A stretch of DNA of 64,000 bases from Hymenobacter negativus. Lineage in GTDB: Bacteria > Bacteroidota > Bacteroidia > Cytophagales > Hymenobacteraceae. The translations under genes were made by a program, and so were the position numbers. This document shows, one piece after another, positions 25,727-34,441 of this stretch; the stretch's first letter is position 1; each line of letters starts with the position of its first letter. The notes beneath the pieces were generated by a model that had not been told where the DNA came from, ran no database searches, and saw only the letters and a list, made by a program, of their open reading frames with translations. The stretch is from NCBI RefSeq assembly GCF_017571495.1, contig NZ_JAGETZ010000002.1, forward strand, positions 496,001 to 560,000, read 5' to 3'.

Positions 25727-27079
25727 TCACCGCGCCGTGAGGTAGGCCGTGCGTGCTTCCTCTAACTCGGCTACTAGCGCGGCCCGTTGCCGAAGCAGGC
25801 CCTTACCCACGGCCGGAGCGCGGCGGAACAGCCGGGCCGCCCGGAGCCGCCGCAGCCGGTCGGAAAGGCTGTTCCAATAGCCCAGCGCATAGAAGCCCGT
25901 GAAAGGCAGGCTAAGTACGTACAGTGCCGTCAGCCGCCAGTCGTGCGTGAGCCAGTGCTGCACGGCCGCAACTTGGAGCGTGTAGGCCAGCGGAAAAGTT
26001 ATCATGCCCACCACCAGCATGATGGGAGCCACAAATTCCGCCTCCTTGGTAGCCCGCTTGGCCACGGCCGAGGGCAGGATGTAGGGCAGGTAATTGTTCA
26101 ACACCCCGTAAAGCCAAATCGGCGCCCCCAAAAACAGATTGACCAGCCCCGCAACGCTTCCCCGCCGCTGGCCGTCCAGCGCCCGGTCGCTGAGGCCATA
26201 GCGCTGCAAGTCGGCCAGATAGGTTTGGAACTGCTCACGGGCGGTAGTGAGGCGTTCCGGAAAATGCTGCTCGGCCCAAGGCAAGGCCTGAAGCAGGGTA
26301 CGGCTCAGTTGGAAGTTGTCGTAGAGCGTATTGGGGTCGTCGTCGGGGTTGAGGTGGTCGCCGAACACCCGCTCAATCTGCTGCACAAAGGTGTCTTCGG
26401 CTGCATCGCGGGTGATAACTAGGCGGTGCTCCAACGCCACCCGAATGACTTCGGTGAGCTGGTCGGCGGCCTCGTCTGGGTCTTGGGCATAGGCGGCGGC
26501 GTAGTCGGCCACCACAATGGGCGGAGCTACATTCAGCAGCACATCCGAACGGAACTTGCTAGGGTCGAAGTAATTGGTGGCCACCGGGACCACCAGTAGT
26601 CCCAACGTGAAATTGTGCCGAGCCTCGGCTCCCAGCGCAATGCGGGCGGCTCCAGTTTTGAGGGGGCGCAGCCGGCGCTCGCTCACGCTAGTTCCTTCCG
26701 GAAAAATCATGATGGTGCCGCCCTTATCCAAGTAGTCATAGCAGCGCCCGAAGGTGGCCTCGTTCTGGGCTGCCCGCTGCTCGTTGCTTTGCGGGCCGGG
26801 GCCGGCATCCTGCGCCCGGTATATGGGAATGGAGTTGCCCGACTCCATGATGGCCCGCACAATGGGGTTCTTGAAAAACGTGCTCTTGGCCAGAAAGGCG
26901 ATGGGCTGACGGCGATTTACAGCCGCGAGCAGCGGGTCCATGAGGGTGTTGGGGTGGTTACCGGCCAGCAGTAGCGGGCCCGGCAGTTGCAGCCGCTCGG
27001 GGTGCCGCACCTCAATGCGGCGGAAAAAGACCCGCAGCGCTACCTGCACCAGCGGTTTCATTACGGTATAGAAGAGCAT
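25727..27079 (-). CDS. PlsC-family lysophospholipid acyltransferase-like protein
   Basis: A 450-residue membrane protein. The first ~230 residues form a PlsC acyltransferase domain: the catalytic block is NHPNTLMD (standing for the H-x4-D motif), and the acceptor-binding block is FPEGTSVSE. Two or three membrane helices lie in the C-terminal half (SAVAKRATKEAEFVAPIML, then LALYVLSLPFTGFYALGY-like segments). The ATG at 27079 gives a hydrophobic anchor (MLFYTVMKPLVQVALRV); the frame can begin earlier only at a GTG. It likely acylates a glycerol- or amino-lipid precursor, but its acceptor is unknown. Confidence 0.85.
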   Translation of the reverse strand: MLFYTVMKPLVQVALRVFFRRIEVRHPERLQLPGPLLLAGNHPNTLMDPLLAAVNRRQPIAFLAKSTFFKNPIVRAIMESGNSIPIYRAQDAGPGPQSNEQRAAQNEATFGRCYDYLDKGGTIMIFPEGTSVSERRLRPLKTGAARIALGAEARHNFTLGLLVVPVATNYFDPSKFRSDVLLNVAPPIVVADYAAAYAQDPDEAADQLTEVIRVALEHRLVITRDAAEDTFVQQIERVFGDHLNPDDDPNTLYDNFQLSRTLLQALPWAEQHFPERLTTAREQFQTYLADLQRYGLSDRALDGQRRGSVAGLVNLFLGAPIWLYGVLNNYLPYILPSAVAKRATKEAEFVAPIMLVVGMITFPLAYTLQVAAVQHWLTHDWRLTALYVLSLPFTGFYALGYWNSLSDRLRRLRAARLFRRAPAVGKGLLRQRAALVAELEEARTAYLTAR

Positions 27080-27186
27080 GGGCGGGAATACGTAATGGCC
27101 CGAAGATAGGCTGCCGCCCCGCAACGCAAAGCGCCGCCCCACCCAAAGGCAGAGCGGCGCATGCCACCCAGCAAAGCCGGCCGGGG

Positions 27187-27693
27187 CTATTTCTTCCTCT
27201 TGCGCTTCTCCGCTTTCTCCTTGGCTTTGGCCTTTTCCTCCTCGCGCTTGGCCTTCGCCTTGTCCTTTTTCGCTTTTTCCTCCTCCATCTTTTTGCGCTT
27301 GCCGGGGTATTTCGCGTCGAAAAGCTGGACCTTGGCAATGCTGTCGGCATCGGCAATAGCCCGGCGGGTCGTCACGCGGCCCGAGAGCGAAACGTGGTCA
27401 CCTTCGGCAATCTGGGTAGCCGTTCCATCGGTGGCCGTTACCAGGCCGGCGGGCGTGATGACGGTGCCATTGATGAGTTTCTTATCGGCCGTAATGGGAT
27501 TGCTGATGCCCAGTTCGGTGAGCACCACACGGCCTTTCACCATCGACAGGCCATCCTTGGTACCTTCAACCGCAGAGGCAGCCACACGGGGCTTGGGCTG
27601 CACGCGGCCCGGACGAGCAGTTTGGGCTTGTGTTACAATGCTGCCCAGCAGGAAAACGCCCAGCAGACTCCGGAATAGAGGAGAGGATTTCAT
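27187..27693 (-). CDS. Secreted DUF6799-like protein with lysine-rich tail
   Basis: A 168-residue exported protein. Its signal peptide is MKSSPLFRSLLGVFLLGSIVTQAQ, starting at the ATG at 27693. The central region (INGTVITPAGLVTATDGTA and AEGDHVSLSGRV) resembles DUF6799 repeats. The last 35-40 residues are a highly charged Lys/Glu-rich helix (KKMEEEKAKKDKAKAKREEE). Function is unknown; the basic tail might bind nucleic acid, lipid or polyanions. It lies 107 bases upstream of the acyltransferase start on the same strand. Confidence 0.7.
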   Translation of the reverse strand: MKSSPLFRSLLGVFLLGSIVTQAQTARPGRVQPKPRVAASAVEGTKDGLSMVKGRVVLTELGISNPITADKKLINGTVITPAGLVTATDGTATQIAEGDHVSLSGRVTTRRAIADADSIAKVQLFDAKYPGKRKKMEEEKAKKDKAKAKREEEKAKAKEKAEKRKRKK

Positions 27694-27946
27694 GTTAAAG
27701 TTAAAAATAGGGTGGTGGGATAAGGGGTGGTAATCTCTTTGATGATGCAAGTTAAGGCATTATTTGATAACATTCAGGACTGGAAATGCTTGGTGAGTGC
27801 AAAATCCATATTTCTCTTTGAGGCCTTCGTGAATCTTAGCCAACAGGCCCCGCGTATGAGCATTATTCAACTTTGATGCCGTAAATCGGGTTCCTCTCAA
27901 AGGGCCGGTGATACGGCGTCGGCCGGTTTCTGCTACCTTTCCACTC

Positions 27947-28876
27947 ATGGAATACAAAGACTATTACAAATCCCTGGGGGTGGACAAAAACGCCACACCT
28001 GAGCAAATCAAGAAGGCCTACCGCAAGCTGGCCCGCCAGCACCACCCCGACGTGAACCCCAACGACAAGGGCGCGGAGCAAAAATTTAAGGAAATCAACG
28101 AGGCCAATGAAGTCCTCAGTGACCCCGAAAAGCGGAAGAAATACGACCAGTTCGGGGCCGACTGGCAGCGCTATCAGCAGCAGCCCGGTGGCGGGGCCGG
28201 CCGCAGCGGCCAGCCGGGCGGGGGCTTCGACTGGAGCCAGTACACCCAGGGCCAAGGCGGCGGTTTCGGGAGTGGCTTTGGTGAGGGTGAGGACTTTTCC
28301 GACTTCTTCGGTTCTCTTTTCGGCAACATGGGGGGCGGGGGGCGCACCAGCCGCCCCGGTGCTGGCCAGGATTACCAGGCTGAGCTGGAACTGAGCCTAG
28401 AAGAAGCCTACCAGGGCGGCCCGCGCACCATCACCGTCAATGGCAAAAACCTGCGCCTCACCATTGCGCCCGGCGTAGCCGATGGCCAGACCATTCGCCT
28501 GCGCGACCAAGGCGGTCCCGGCCGCAACGGCGGGCCCAATGGGGCGCTACTCATCACTTTCCGCATCCGGCCCGATGCCCGCTACGTTCGCACCGGCGAC
28601 GACCTTACCCAAGACGTGCCCGTAAGCATCTACAAAGCACTGCTCGGCGGCGAGCAAACTGTAGAAACACTCAGCGGGCCCGTCAAAATCAAGCTTAAGC
28701 CCGAAACAGCTAACGGCACCCGTCTGCGTCTGCGCGGTAAGGGCTTTCCCGTCTATAAAAAAGAAGGCCAGTTCGGCGACCTCTACCTGCGCTTAAACCT
28801 GGCGCTGCCCCAAAATCTTACCGACCAGGAGAAAGGGTTGTTTGAACAATTAGCGGCCCTCCGCCCCGACGCTTAA
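27947..28876 (+). CDS. cbpA: CbpA-type DnaJ co-chaperone
   Basis: A 309-residue J-protein of the DnaJ/CbpA class. The J domain (residues 1-70) contains HHPDVNP, the DnaK-stimulating HPD motif. A Gly/Phe-rich linker follows ([20 protein letters not shown]), then the two C-terminal substrate-binding domains ([40 protein letters not shown]). It lacks the zinc finger of true DnaJ. The ATG at 27947 is used since the J domain starts right there. A close promoter variant, TACCTTTC, lies just upstream. It forms an operon with cbpM 16 bases downstream. Confidence 0.94.
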   Translation: MEYKDYYKSLGVDKNATPEQIKKAYRKLARQHHPDVNPNDKGAEQKFKEINEANEVLSDPEKRKKYDQFGADWQRYQQQPGGGAGRSGQPGGGFDWSQYTQGQGGGFGSGFGEGEDFSDFFGSLFGNMGGGGRTSRPGAGQDYQAELELSLEEAYQGGPRTITVNGKNLRLTIAPGVADGQTIRLRDQGGPGRNGGPNGALLITFRIRPDARYVRTGDDLTQDVPVSIYKALLGGEQTVETLSGPVKIKLKPETANGTRLRLRGKGFPVYKKEGQFGDLYLRLNLALPQNLTDQEKGLFEQLAALRPDA

Positions 28877-28892
28877 CCCATCGTTTTTAGCT

Positions 28893-29213
28893 ATGGAAAC
28901 GCTCACCCTCACTTTCCAGGAATGCACCATCCGCTACGGCCTGGCCCCCACAGCGCTGCACGATTTCCTGCAGGCCGGCCTGCTCCGCGCCGCGCCTGCT
29001 CCCGAAACCGTCATCATCGATGAACCCGACGACCTGCCCCGCCTGGCACGCCTGCACCATGAGTTGGGACTGTCGCCGGAAGCACTCGACATTATTCTGG
29101 CTATGCGCCAGCGCCTCGTGCGCCTGCAAGCCACATTAACCCGCGAAACAGCCCGCGCCCGCCAATTGGAAAACTTCCTGCGAGGAAGCAGCGCCTTGGA
29201 GGATTTTGGCTGA
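28893..29213 (+). CDS. cbpM: CbpM-like chaperone modulator
   Basis: A 106-residue protein of the CbpM/YccV-MerR-like family. It begins with a MerR-type helical region (TLTFQECTIRYGLAPTALHD), has a central hydrophobic segment (RLARLHHELGLSPEALDIIL) and a C-terminal coiled coil (LVRLQATLTRETARARQLEN). In Escherichia coli CbpM binds the J domain of CbpA and blocks its activity. Its position directly after a cbpA gene supports the same pairing here. Confidence 0.88.
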   Translation: METLTLTFQECTIRYGLAPTALHDFLQAGLLRAAPAPETVIIDEPDDLPRLARLHHELGLSPEALDIILAMRQRLVRLQATLTRETARARQLENFLRGSSALEDFG

Positions 29214-29238
29214 AAGGAGCCATTGGACAGGAAATCAG

Positions 29239-29274
29239 GAACGTCATGCTGAGCGCAGCCGAAGCATGACGTTC
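29239..29274. repeat. Intergenic palindromic repeat, copy 3 (short form)
   Basis: GAACGTCATGC (29239-29249) and its perfect complement GCATGACGTTC (29264-29274) flank a 14-base loop carrying GAGCGCAGCCGAA, the inner sequence of copy 2. It appears to be a deletion form of the longer repeat. It lies between the convergent cbpM and ZIP genes. Confidence 0.85.
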
Positions 29275-29285
29275 TTTTGCTTGGC

Positions 29286-30032
29286 TCATGCTACTGCCAG
29301 CGCCAGTAGTAGCCCCGCTAGTGTAGCCACCAATTTAGGCCAGTTGAGCCGATGCTCCGGGCTGGTTTCGAAGAGAATAGTGGTGGAAACGTGTAGAAAA
29401 TTGCCGGCCACCAGACCCAGCAGTGCGGCGTACCAACCACTGCTCAGTAGCTGCGACAGTACCACGTAGTTGCTCACGATGATGCCCACCGGCGAAGCCA
29501 AGGCAAAAATCAACAGCCCCGGCCACACCCGCCGGAAGCTGCCCAGCCGCAGCCGCAACAACGTAGCCAGCGCGAATGCCGCTGGCATGTGATGCAGTGC
29601 CACGCCCACCACAATGGCGTAGAAGTTCTGGCTGACCTGCCCCACTTCCGGCGTGCGTACCAGGATGCTGCCTTCTAGGAAGGAATGCACCACCAAAGCT
29701 CCCAGCAGCAGAAACGGCACCCGGCCGGGCGCATCGTGTCTGTGGCCGGCCTCGTGGTGCACATGCCCATGCTCCACACCCTGCGAGAGCACTTCCAGCA
29801 GCAATTGCCCAAAGAAGCCCGCCAGCACCCAATAGCCCACCCGGGTGGGATGCTCGGGCAGTAGCTGCAAGGCCTCGGGCAGAATGTGCGTAACAGTGAG
29901 CGTGAATAAATACGCTCCGCTGAATGCCAGCAGCGGCTTCAGCCACCGGCCGCCCTGTGCCACCGGCACCCAGGCTGCCGCCGCGCCCGCACCCAGCACG
30001 GTCAGCAGCAGCAAGAAAATAGCAAAGCCCAT
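29286..30032 (-). CDS. ZIP-family divalent metal transporter
   Basis: A 248-residue ZIP (SLC39-like) membrane protein with seven or eight helices. The family motifs are seen in helices IV and V: VVHSFLEGSILV and VGVALHHMPAAFALA, where His and Glu residues form the metal path. A His-rich loop lies between helices III and IV (VEHGHVHHEAGHRHD). It probably imports zinc or another divalent ion across the inner membrane. It is on the minus strand, convergent with cbpM. Confidence 0.88.
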   Translation of the reverse strand: MGFAIFLLLLTVLGAGAAAAWVPVAQGGRWLKPLLAFSGAYLFTLTVTHILPEALQLLPEHPTRVGYWVLAGFFGQLLLEVLSQGVEHGHVHHEAGHRHDAPGRVPFLLLGALVVHSFLEGSILVRTPEVGQVSQNFYAIVVGVALHHMPAAFALATLLRLRLGSFRRVWPGLLIFALASPVGIIVSNYVVLSQLLSSGWYAALLGLVAGNFLHVSTTILFETSPEHRLNWPKLVATLAGLLLALAVA

Positions 30033-30158
30033 ACAGTAAATCAGTGAGGAGTGATGAAGCCGAAACCCACAGGTAATGTTTCAGCCCGCAGACTGATTAA
30101 GCCCTGCGCACTCCTAATTTGTCGGTTTTAAAGAAAGCTTCGCCAATAGACGCAAAGC

Positions 30159-30196
30159 GGCAGCTTTGCTACCACCAGCTGGTGGGCAAAGCTGCC
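30159..30196. other. Strong intergenic hairpin
   Basis: GGCAGCTTTGC (30159-30169) pairs with GCAAAGCTGCC (30186-30196), and CCACC pairs with GGTGG inside, leaving a TA bulge and AGCT loop. No T run follows on either strand. It lies just beyond the stop of the minus-strand lipoprotein at 30231 and could end or stabilise its mRNA. Confidence 0.55.
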
Positions 30197-30230
30197 ACTC
30201 ACACATGAGTCCGTACTGAAAAAATGCGGC

Positions 30231-30596
30231 TTAGCGCTGGATTTCGTGGCCGTTAGCAGCCGTGTCGGCTTGGCTCGATTTGCCCTCGTCGTTCATTTTT
30301 CCACGCTGGCGCATGCCCGCTTCGGCATTGGCCGACATGGCTGATTCCGGGGTGATTTTTTTGGTGCCTTCCGTGGTTACACCCTCTTTGGCTGCCACCA
30401 TGAGAGGCGAGTGCACGTTCTCGATAGAGCCATTGGGTATCGAGCGGTCAAAGTTCTCTGTATCACGCGTGCCGGGTGCCACAACGTCATCCGATACCTT
30501 TTCTTCAGGGCGCCAGTCGGAAGGCTCGCTGCTGCAGGAAGTCAGGGCCAAAGTAGCGGCCGAAAAAGCCAGCAACAGGGTGGAAGTCAATTTCAT
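30231..30596 (-). CDS. Small lipoprotein of unknown function
   Basis: A 121-residue lipoprotein. The signal MKLTSTLLLAFSAATLALTSC ends at the lipidated Cys; the ATG at 30596 is preferred to a TTG one codon upstream. The mature part is polar and probably unstructured (RPEEKVSDDVVAPGTRDTE, MRQRGKMNDEGKSSQAD) with no family I recognise. It sits 27 bases downstream of the YcxB-like gene and may be co-transcribed. Confidence 0.72.
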   Translation of the reverse strand: MKLTSTLLLAFSAATLALTSCSSEPSDWRPEEKVSDDVVAPGTRDTENFDRSIPNGSIENVHSPLMVAAKEGVTTEGTKKITPESAMSANAEAGMRQRGKMNDEGKSSQADTAANGHEIQR

Positions 30597-30623
30597 CAAA
30601 GTACAGTTAGCAGGTTGTTGAAT

Positions 30624-31256
30624 TTATACGGTGGCGGCTGGGGCATCGGCCGGCAGCAGGTTTTTGCGACGAAGCATGGAGTCGAACAGCTTCACGTCGT
30701 TAGGCGAGTTGAAGATGCGCAGGGGCAAATGTAAAAACACCGGCACGTCAAACGTACGTGCCAGCCACAGGCGCCAAGCGGCCATACCTGCCGGCGGGGT
30801 GCCCGATTTGAGGTAAAGCGTGTAGGCTTCGGCATCGCGGCGCGCCCGGTCAATCAAGTCCCAGGTCAGCTGCATGGCCTTGCCTTCTTTCTCTGGGCCT
30901 ACGCGCAGCAGAATTTGCTTGTTGTCCATTTCAAACGCCATGCGCTCAAATAGCGGCTTGCTTTGCTCCAGCTGGGTCACGCCCGTCACCTGTGCCGACC
31001 GAAACAGCACGAACAGAATGGTAAGCACCACGGCCAGCACTATCCACCACCAGGAGTGCACGAAAATGGCCGGCAGCAGTCCCAGCGCAAATGGGATGAG
31101 GGCATACACCCAATCTTTTTTCCAGACCTCACCCATCACCATGCGGGTGTAGGCGTCGGTGGTAAGCTGCGTCTTTTTGGTACGAATGGCCAGCGACGGA
31201 GCCTGCTGGGCCTGGCGGAAGCCGCCACCTCCGCCACGTTGGTTGGGTTGGTTCAT
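30624..31256 (-). CDS. YcxB-like two-helix membrane protein
   Basis: A 210-residue protein. A Gly/Gln-rich cytoplasmic start is followed by two membrane helices near residues 50-85 (VYALIPFALGLLPAIFVHSW, WIVLAVVLTILFVLF). The C-terminal soluble part (MQLTWDLIDRARRDAEAYTL, FLHLPLRIFNSPNDVKLFD) resembles the YcxB-like domain, where a strand-turn element packs against the membrane. Function is unknown. The lipoprotein gene follows closely on the same strand. Confidence 0.7.
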   Translation of the reverse strand: MNQPNQRGGGGGFRQAQQAPSLAIRTKKTQLTTDAYTRMVMGEVWKKDWVYALIPFALGLLPAIFVHSWWWIVLAVVLTILFVLFRSAQVTGVTQLEQSKPLFERMAFEMDNKQILLRVGPEKEGKAMQLTWDLIDRARRDAEAYTLYLKSGTPPAGMAAWRLWLARTFDVPVFLHLPLRIFNSPNDVKLFDSMLRRKNLLPADAPAATV

Positions 31257-31264
31257 CTTATAAT

Positions 31265-31358
31265 GGTTAATGATTAATAGTCAAGGATTAATAATTGCTT
31301 CACGATAAAAGAGACTATTTACCTGAATCAATGATTAATCACCAACTATTAGTCATTG
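31265..31358. repeat. AT-rich gap with four GATTAAT copies
   Basis: The gap between nadC and the YcxB-like gene holds four copies of GATTAAT (near 31271, 31289, 31333 and 31356), and its two ends are roughly complementary (ATGATTAATAGT facing ACTATTAGTCAT). It may hold the promoter or a protein-binding region for the YcxB-like gene. Confidence 0.45.
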
Positions 31359-31359
31359 A

Positions 31360-32226
31360 TTAATATGCTTTCAGGCTTAAGTCGAGGCTTTTGACGGAAT
31401 GGGTAAGGGCCCCAACGGAAATGTAGTCGACGCCGGTGCGCCCTATTTCGGCAATGGTCTGCTCGGTGATGCCACCGCTGGCTTCGGTGGGGTAGCGGCC
31501 AGCTACCAAGTCCACCGCCTCGCGGAGTTGCTCGGGGTTCATGTTGTCGAGCATGATGCGAGTGATGCCACCGGCATCCAGTGCCTGCTGCACCTCGTCG
31601 AGTGAGCGGGTTTCGATTTCGATGGGCAGCTGCCGACCGGTTTTTTCCAAGTAGGCGTGCGTGGCCGCAATAGCTGCGCCAATGCTGCCAGCGTAGTCGA
31701 CGTGGTTATCCTTCAGAATAATCATATCGAATAGCCCGTAGCGGTGATTTACGCCGCCGCCGATGAGCACCGCCCACTTCTCACAGATGCGGAAATTGGG
31801 CGTAGTCTTCCGGGTGTCGAGCAGCTTGGCTTTCGTACCTGCTAGCAAGTTGGCAAGGTGGGCCGTGTAGGTAGCAATGCCGCTCATGCGCTGCATGCAG
31901 TTGAGCACCAGCCGTTCGCCGGTCAGAATACTGCGGGCTGGACCTTCTACGGTAAAGGCAATGTCGCCGTGTTTTACCCGGTCGCCATCGGCTAGCTGGG
32001 GAGTGAGTACCAGCGACGGGTCCACTTCCTGAAAAATGAGCGGAGCCAAGGCCATGCCAGCCAGAATGCCTTCACCTTTCACCAATAAGTGGGCGCGGTT
32101 GTGGGCATCGGCCGGAATAGCGGCCAGGGCCGAATGGTCGCCGTCGCCCACATCCTCGGCCAAAGCCGTGCGGATAAAAGTGGTCAGGGCTTCGGGCGTG
32201 AGATAAGAAGGGAGGAGAGTTTGCAC
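31360..32226 (-). CDS. nadC: Nicotinate-nucleotide pyrophosphorylase (carboxylating)
   Basis: A 288-residue NadC (quinolinate phosphoribosyltransferase), which converts quinolinate and PRPP to nicotinate mononucleotide with CO2 release in de novo NAD synthesis. Motifs include the N-terminal ALAEDVGDGDHS, LVLNCMQRMSGIAT, DTRKTTPNFR and the GGGVNHRYGLFDMIILKDNH core, plus MLDNM and SGGIT near the C-terminus. I start it at GTG 32226: this gives a normal family length, and a perfect TACCTTTG promoter box ends only 4 bases upstream, so translation cannot easily begin earlier. The frame is open further upstream, from a TTG. Confidence 0.93.
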   Translation of the reverse strand: MQTLLPSYLTPEALTTFIRTALAEDVGDGDHSALAAIPADAHNRAHLLVKGEGILAGMALAPLIFQEVDPSLVLTPQLADGDRVKHGDIAFTVEGPARSILTGERLVLNCMQRMSGIATYTAHLANLLAGTKAKLLDTRKTTPNFRICEKWAVLIGGGVNHRYGLFDMIILKDNHVDYAGSIGAAIAATHAYLEKTGRQLPIEIETRSLDEVQQALDAGGITRIMLDNMNPEQLREAVDLVAGRYPTEASGGITEQTIAEIGRTGVDYISVGALTHSVKSLDLSLKAY

Positions 32227-32230
32227 ACCG

Positions 32231-32238
32231 CAAAGGTA
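32231..32238 (-). promoter_or_regulatory. Bacteroidota -7 promoter box for nadC
   Basis: TACCTTTG on the minus strand fits the TAnnTTTG consensus and ends 4 bases before the GTG start. It both supports that start and implies a leaderless or almost leaderless mRNA. Confidence 0.6.
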
Positions 32239-32294
32239 CGGTCCTTGTAGCGGCTGAAAAAGCGCAGCGCTTTTGTTGCTGAACACCCACAAAA

Positions 32295-32320
32295 AAGCCC
32301 CGACCTGTGGGGCGGGGCTT
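32295..32320 (-). terminator. Rho-independent terminator of DUF4783 gene
   Basis: On the minus strand AAGCCCCG pairs with CGGGGCTT around a 10-base loop and is followed by a run of T. It lies 4 bases after the DUF4783 gene stop. Confidence 0.8.
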
Positions 32321-32323
32321 GCT

Positions 32324-32725
32324 TTATTCTTTGGTAAGCTCCAGGGTATCTAGTAGCGGAGCACCGCGCGTAGGCTTTAGCTTCACAAACACGCGGTAGC
32401 TGCCGCTGCGCCCCGTGTAGCGGCCAATGGCGTACTGAATGCCTTCGCCACTCTGGCCCTGGTGAATGAACTCGAACGAGCTGGGTGGGTTTTTGGCGAA
32501 GAAATCTTTCATCACCAACTCGGCCTGAGTCGAGTTATAGTTCTGCTTATCGCCTTCGAAACCAATTTCAACAGTAGGAGCAAAGTATTGCGACAGCTCA
32601 CGGGAGGAGCCATTTCGGAGCGCGGAGCGCACGGCCCCCATGATATCAGATTGGGCGTGTGCTGCCACAGACCCAAGCAAGAACATCCATCCTAAGAATA
32701 ATGTCCTAAATAAATAGCGTTTCAT
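32324..32725 (-). CDS. DUF4783 secreted protein
   Basis: A 133-residue exported protein typical of Bacteroidota. The signal peptide MKRYLFRTLFLGWMFLLGS ends near VAAHAQ. The rest is a small alpha+beta NTF2-like fold (SSRELSQYFAPTVEIGFEGD, AELVMKDFFAKNPPSSFEF, YRVFVKLKP). The function of this family is unknown; it is often near central-metabolism genes, here divergent from gpmI. Confidence 0.85.
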   Translation of the reverse strand: MKRYLFRTLFLGWMFLLGSVAAHAQSDIMGAVRSALRNGSSRELSQYFAPTVEIGFEGDKQNYNSTQAELVMKDFFAKNPPSSFEFIHQGQSGEGIQYAIGRYTGRSGSYRVFVKLKPTRGAPLLDTLELTKE

Positions 32726-32884
32726 TATAAGAGTAATAAATGCGTCATACGCAATTGGTTCAAGCGAAAATGATGCCAGTAAGTAAACGAGGCTTCGGAA
32801 AGCCCTGCAAAATTACTGAAAATTGACACAATTGAAGGGGAGAGGCGAAGGTAGAAAATTTCAACCAGAGGCGCGGGGCTGCCG

Positions 32885-32892
32885 TATCTTTG
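32885..32892 (+). promoter_or_regulatory. Bacteroidota -7 promoter box for gpmI
   Basis: TATCTTTG, a perfect TAnnTTTG box, ends 4 bases before the gpmI ATG at 32897. The next possible start would delete an essential metal-site motif, so the mRNA is probably leaderless. Confidence 0.65.
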
Positions 32893-32896
32893 CCCC

Positions 32897-34441
32897 ATGA
32901 GTAAGCAGGTTTTATTGGTAATTCTGGACGGCTGGGGCATTGCCCCAAACACATCGGTTTCGGCAGTAGACGCGGCTAATACGCCGTTTTATCATGAGCT
33001 GTTGCAGCGGTTTCCGCACAGCACGCTCCAGGCGTCGGGCGAGGCCGTGGGCCTGCCCGAAGGCCAGATGGGCAATTCCGAAGTAGGCCACATGAATATT
33101 GGGGCCGGCCGCGTGGTCGACCAAGAACTGGTGCGCATCGGTAAGTCTATTCGGGAGCGCAAGCTGGGCCAGATGCCCGCTATTGTGAAAGCGTTTGAGT
33201 ACGCCGTGGCTAATGATAAGCCGCTGCACCTTATTGGCTTGTTGAGTGATGGGGGAGTGCATTCGCACATCGACCATGTGAAGGCCCTTTGCACCATTGC
33301 CCATGAGGCGGGTGTGCGGCGCGTGTTTGTGCACGCCTTCACCGATGGCCGCGACACCGACCCCAAGAGTGGTGTGCGCTACATCAACGACCTAGAGCAA
33401 CACAACGAGCGTAACGGCGCTAAAATCGCCTCTGTGGTGGGCCGCTATTACGCTATGGACCGCGACCGCCGCTGGGAGCGGGTGAAAATTGCCTACGACC
33501 TGCTGGTACACGGCATTGGCACACCTTCGCAAAATCTGATTCAGAGTGTACAGGAGCAATACAAGGAGGGTGTAACGGACGAATTCCTGAAACCCATCGT
33601 GAAAACCGGTCCTGATGGCCAGCCGCTGGCTACCATTCAGGAGGGTGATGTGGTGCTGTGCTTCAACTTCCGCACCGACCGGGGCCGCGAAATCACCGAA
33701 GTGCTGACGCAGCAGGACATGCACGCTTTCCAGATGCAGCGCCTGAACCTGCACTACCTCACCCTCACTAACTACGACGAAACATTTGTGGGCGTGACGC
33801 CCGTTTTTGAGAAGGACAACCTTAACAACACCTTGGGCGAAGTGCTGGCAGCGCACGGTAAAACCCAGATTCGCATTGCCGAAACCGAGAAGTATCCGCA
33901 CGTTACGTTCTTCTTCTCGGGCGGCCGTGAAAATGAGTTTGTGGGCGAAAAGCGCATCCTGCGGGCTTCACCCAAAGTAGCGACGTATGACCTGCAGCCC
34001 GAAATGAGCGCCGCCGAGCTGCGCGATGCCCTGATACCGGAGCTACAAGCCAAGTCGGCCGATTTTGTCGTGCTGAACTTTGCCAACCCCGATATGGTGG
34101 GCCATACCGGTGTGTTTGAAGCCGTAATAAAAGCAGTGGAAACCACCGATGCCTGTGCCCGTGCTGTGGTAGAAGCTGCCCTCGCAGCTGGCTACGCCAG
34201 CATCATCATTGCCGACCACGGCAACGCTGAATTCATGCGCAACGCCGATGGCTCGCCCAACACCGCACACACGACTAATCTGGTTCCCTTCATTCTGGCC
34301 GACAACGACTATGTGGGTACCCTGGCCGCCGGTAAGCTGGGCGACTTGGCCCCCACCATTCTCGACCTGATGGGCATCACTCCACCAGTGGAAATGACAG
34401 GCCAGAGTTTGTTGCAGCGCAATGGCGTGTCGAATGCGTAA
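32897..34441 (+). CDS. gpmI: 2,3-bisphosphoglycerate-independent phosphoglycerate mutase
   Basis: A 514-residue GpmI that interconverts 3- and 2-phosphoglycerate in glycolysis using two manganese ions. The metal motif VLLVILDGWG is at the N-terminus; the catalytic Ser61 lies in GQMGNSEVGH; other active-site blocks are seen (VHAFTDGRDTDPKSG, NFRTDRGREIT, NFANPDMVGHTG, ADHGNAE). Length is normal. Its stop overlaps the start of a downstream lipoprotein gene by 8 bases. Confidence 0.97.
   Translation: MSKQVLLVILDGWGIAPNTSVSAVDAANTPFYHELLQRFPHSTLQASGEAVGLPEGQMGNSEVGHMNIGAGRVVDQELVRIGKSIRERKLGQMPAIVKAFEYAVANDKPLHLIGLLSDGGVHSHIDHVKALCTIAHEAGVRRVFVHAFTDGRDTDPKSGVRYINDLEQHNERNGAKIASVVGRYYAMDRDRRWERVKIAYDLLVHGIGTPSQNLIQSVQEQYKEGVTDEFLKPIVKTGPDGQPLATIQEGDVVLCFNFRTDRGREITEVLTQQDMHAFQMQRLNLHYLTLTNYDETFVGVTPVFEKDNLNNTLGEVLAAHGKTQIRIAETEKYPHVTFFFSGGRENEFVGEKRILRASPKVATYDLQPEMSAAELRDALIPELQAKSADFVVLNFANPDMVGHTGVFEAVIKAVETTDACARAVVEAALAAGYASIIIADHGNAEFMRNADGSPNTAHTTNLVPFILADNDYVGTLAAGKLGDLAPTILDLMGITPPVEMTGQSLLQRNGVSNA

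Noticed and set aside
27760..27957. Small minus-strand reading frame upstream of cbpA
   Set aside because: No family resemblance, and it overlaps the cbpA start and promoter.
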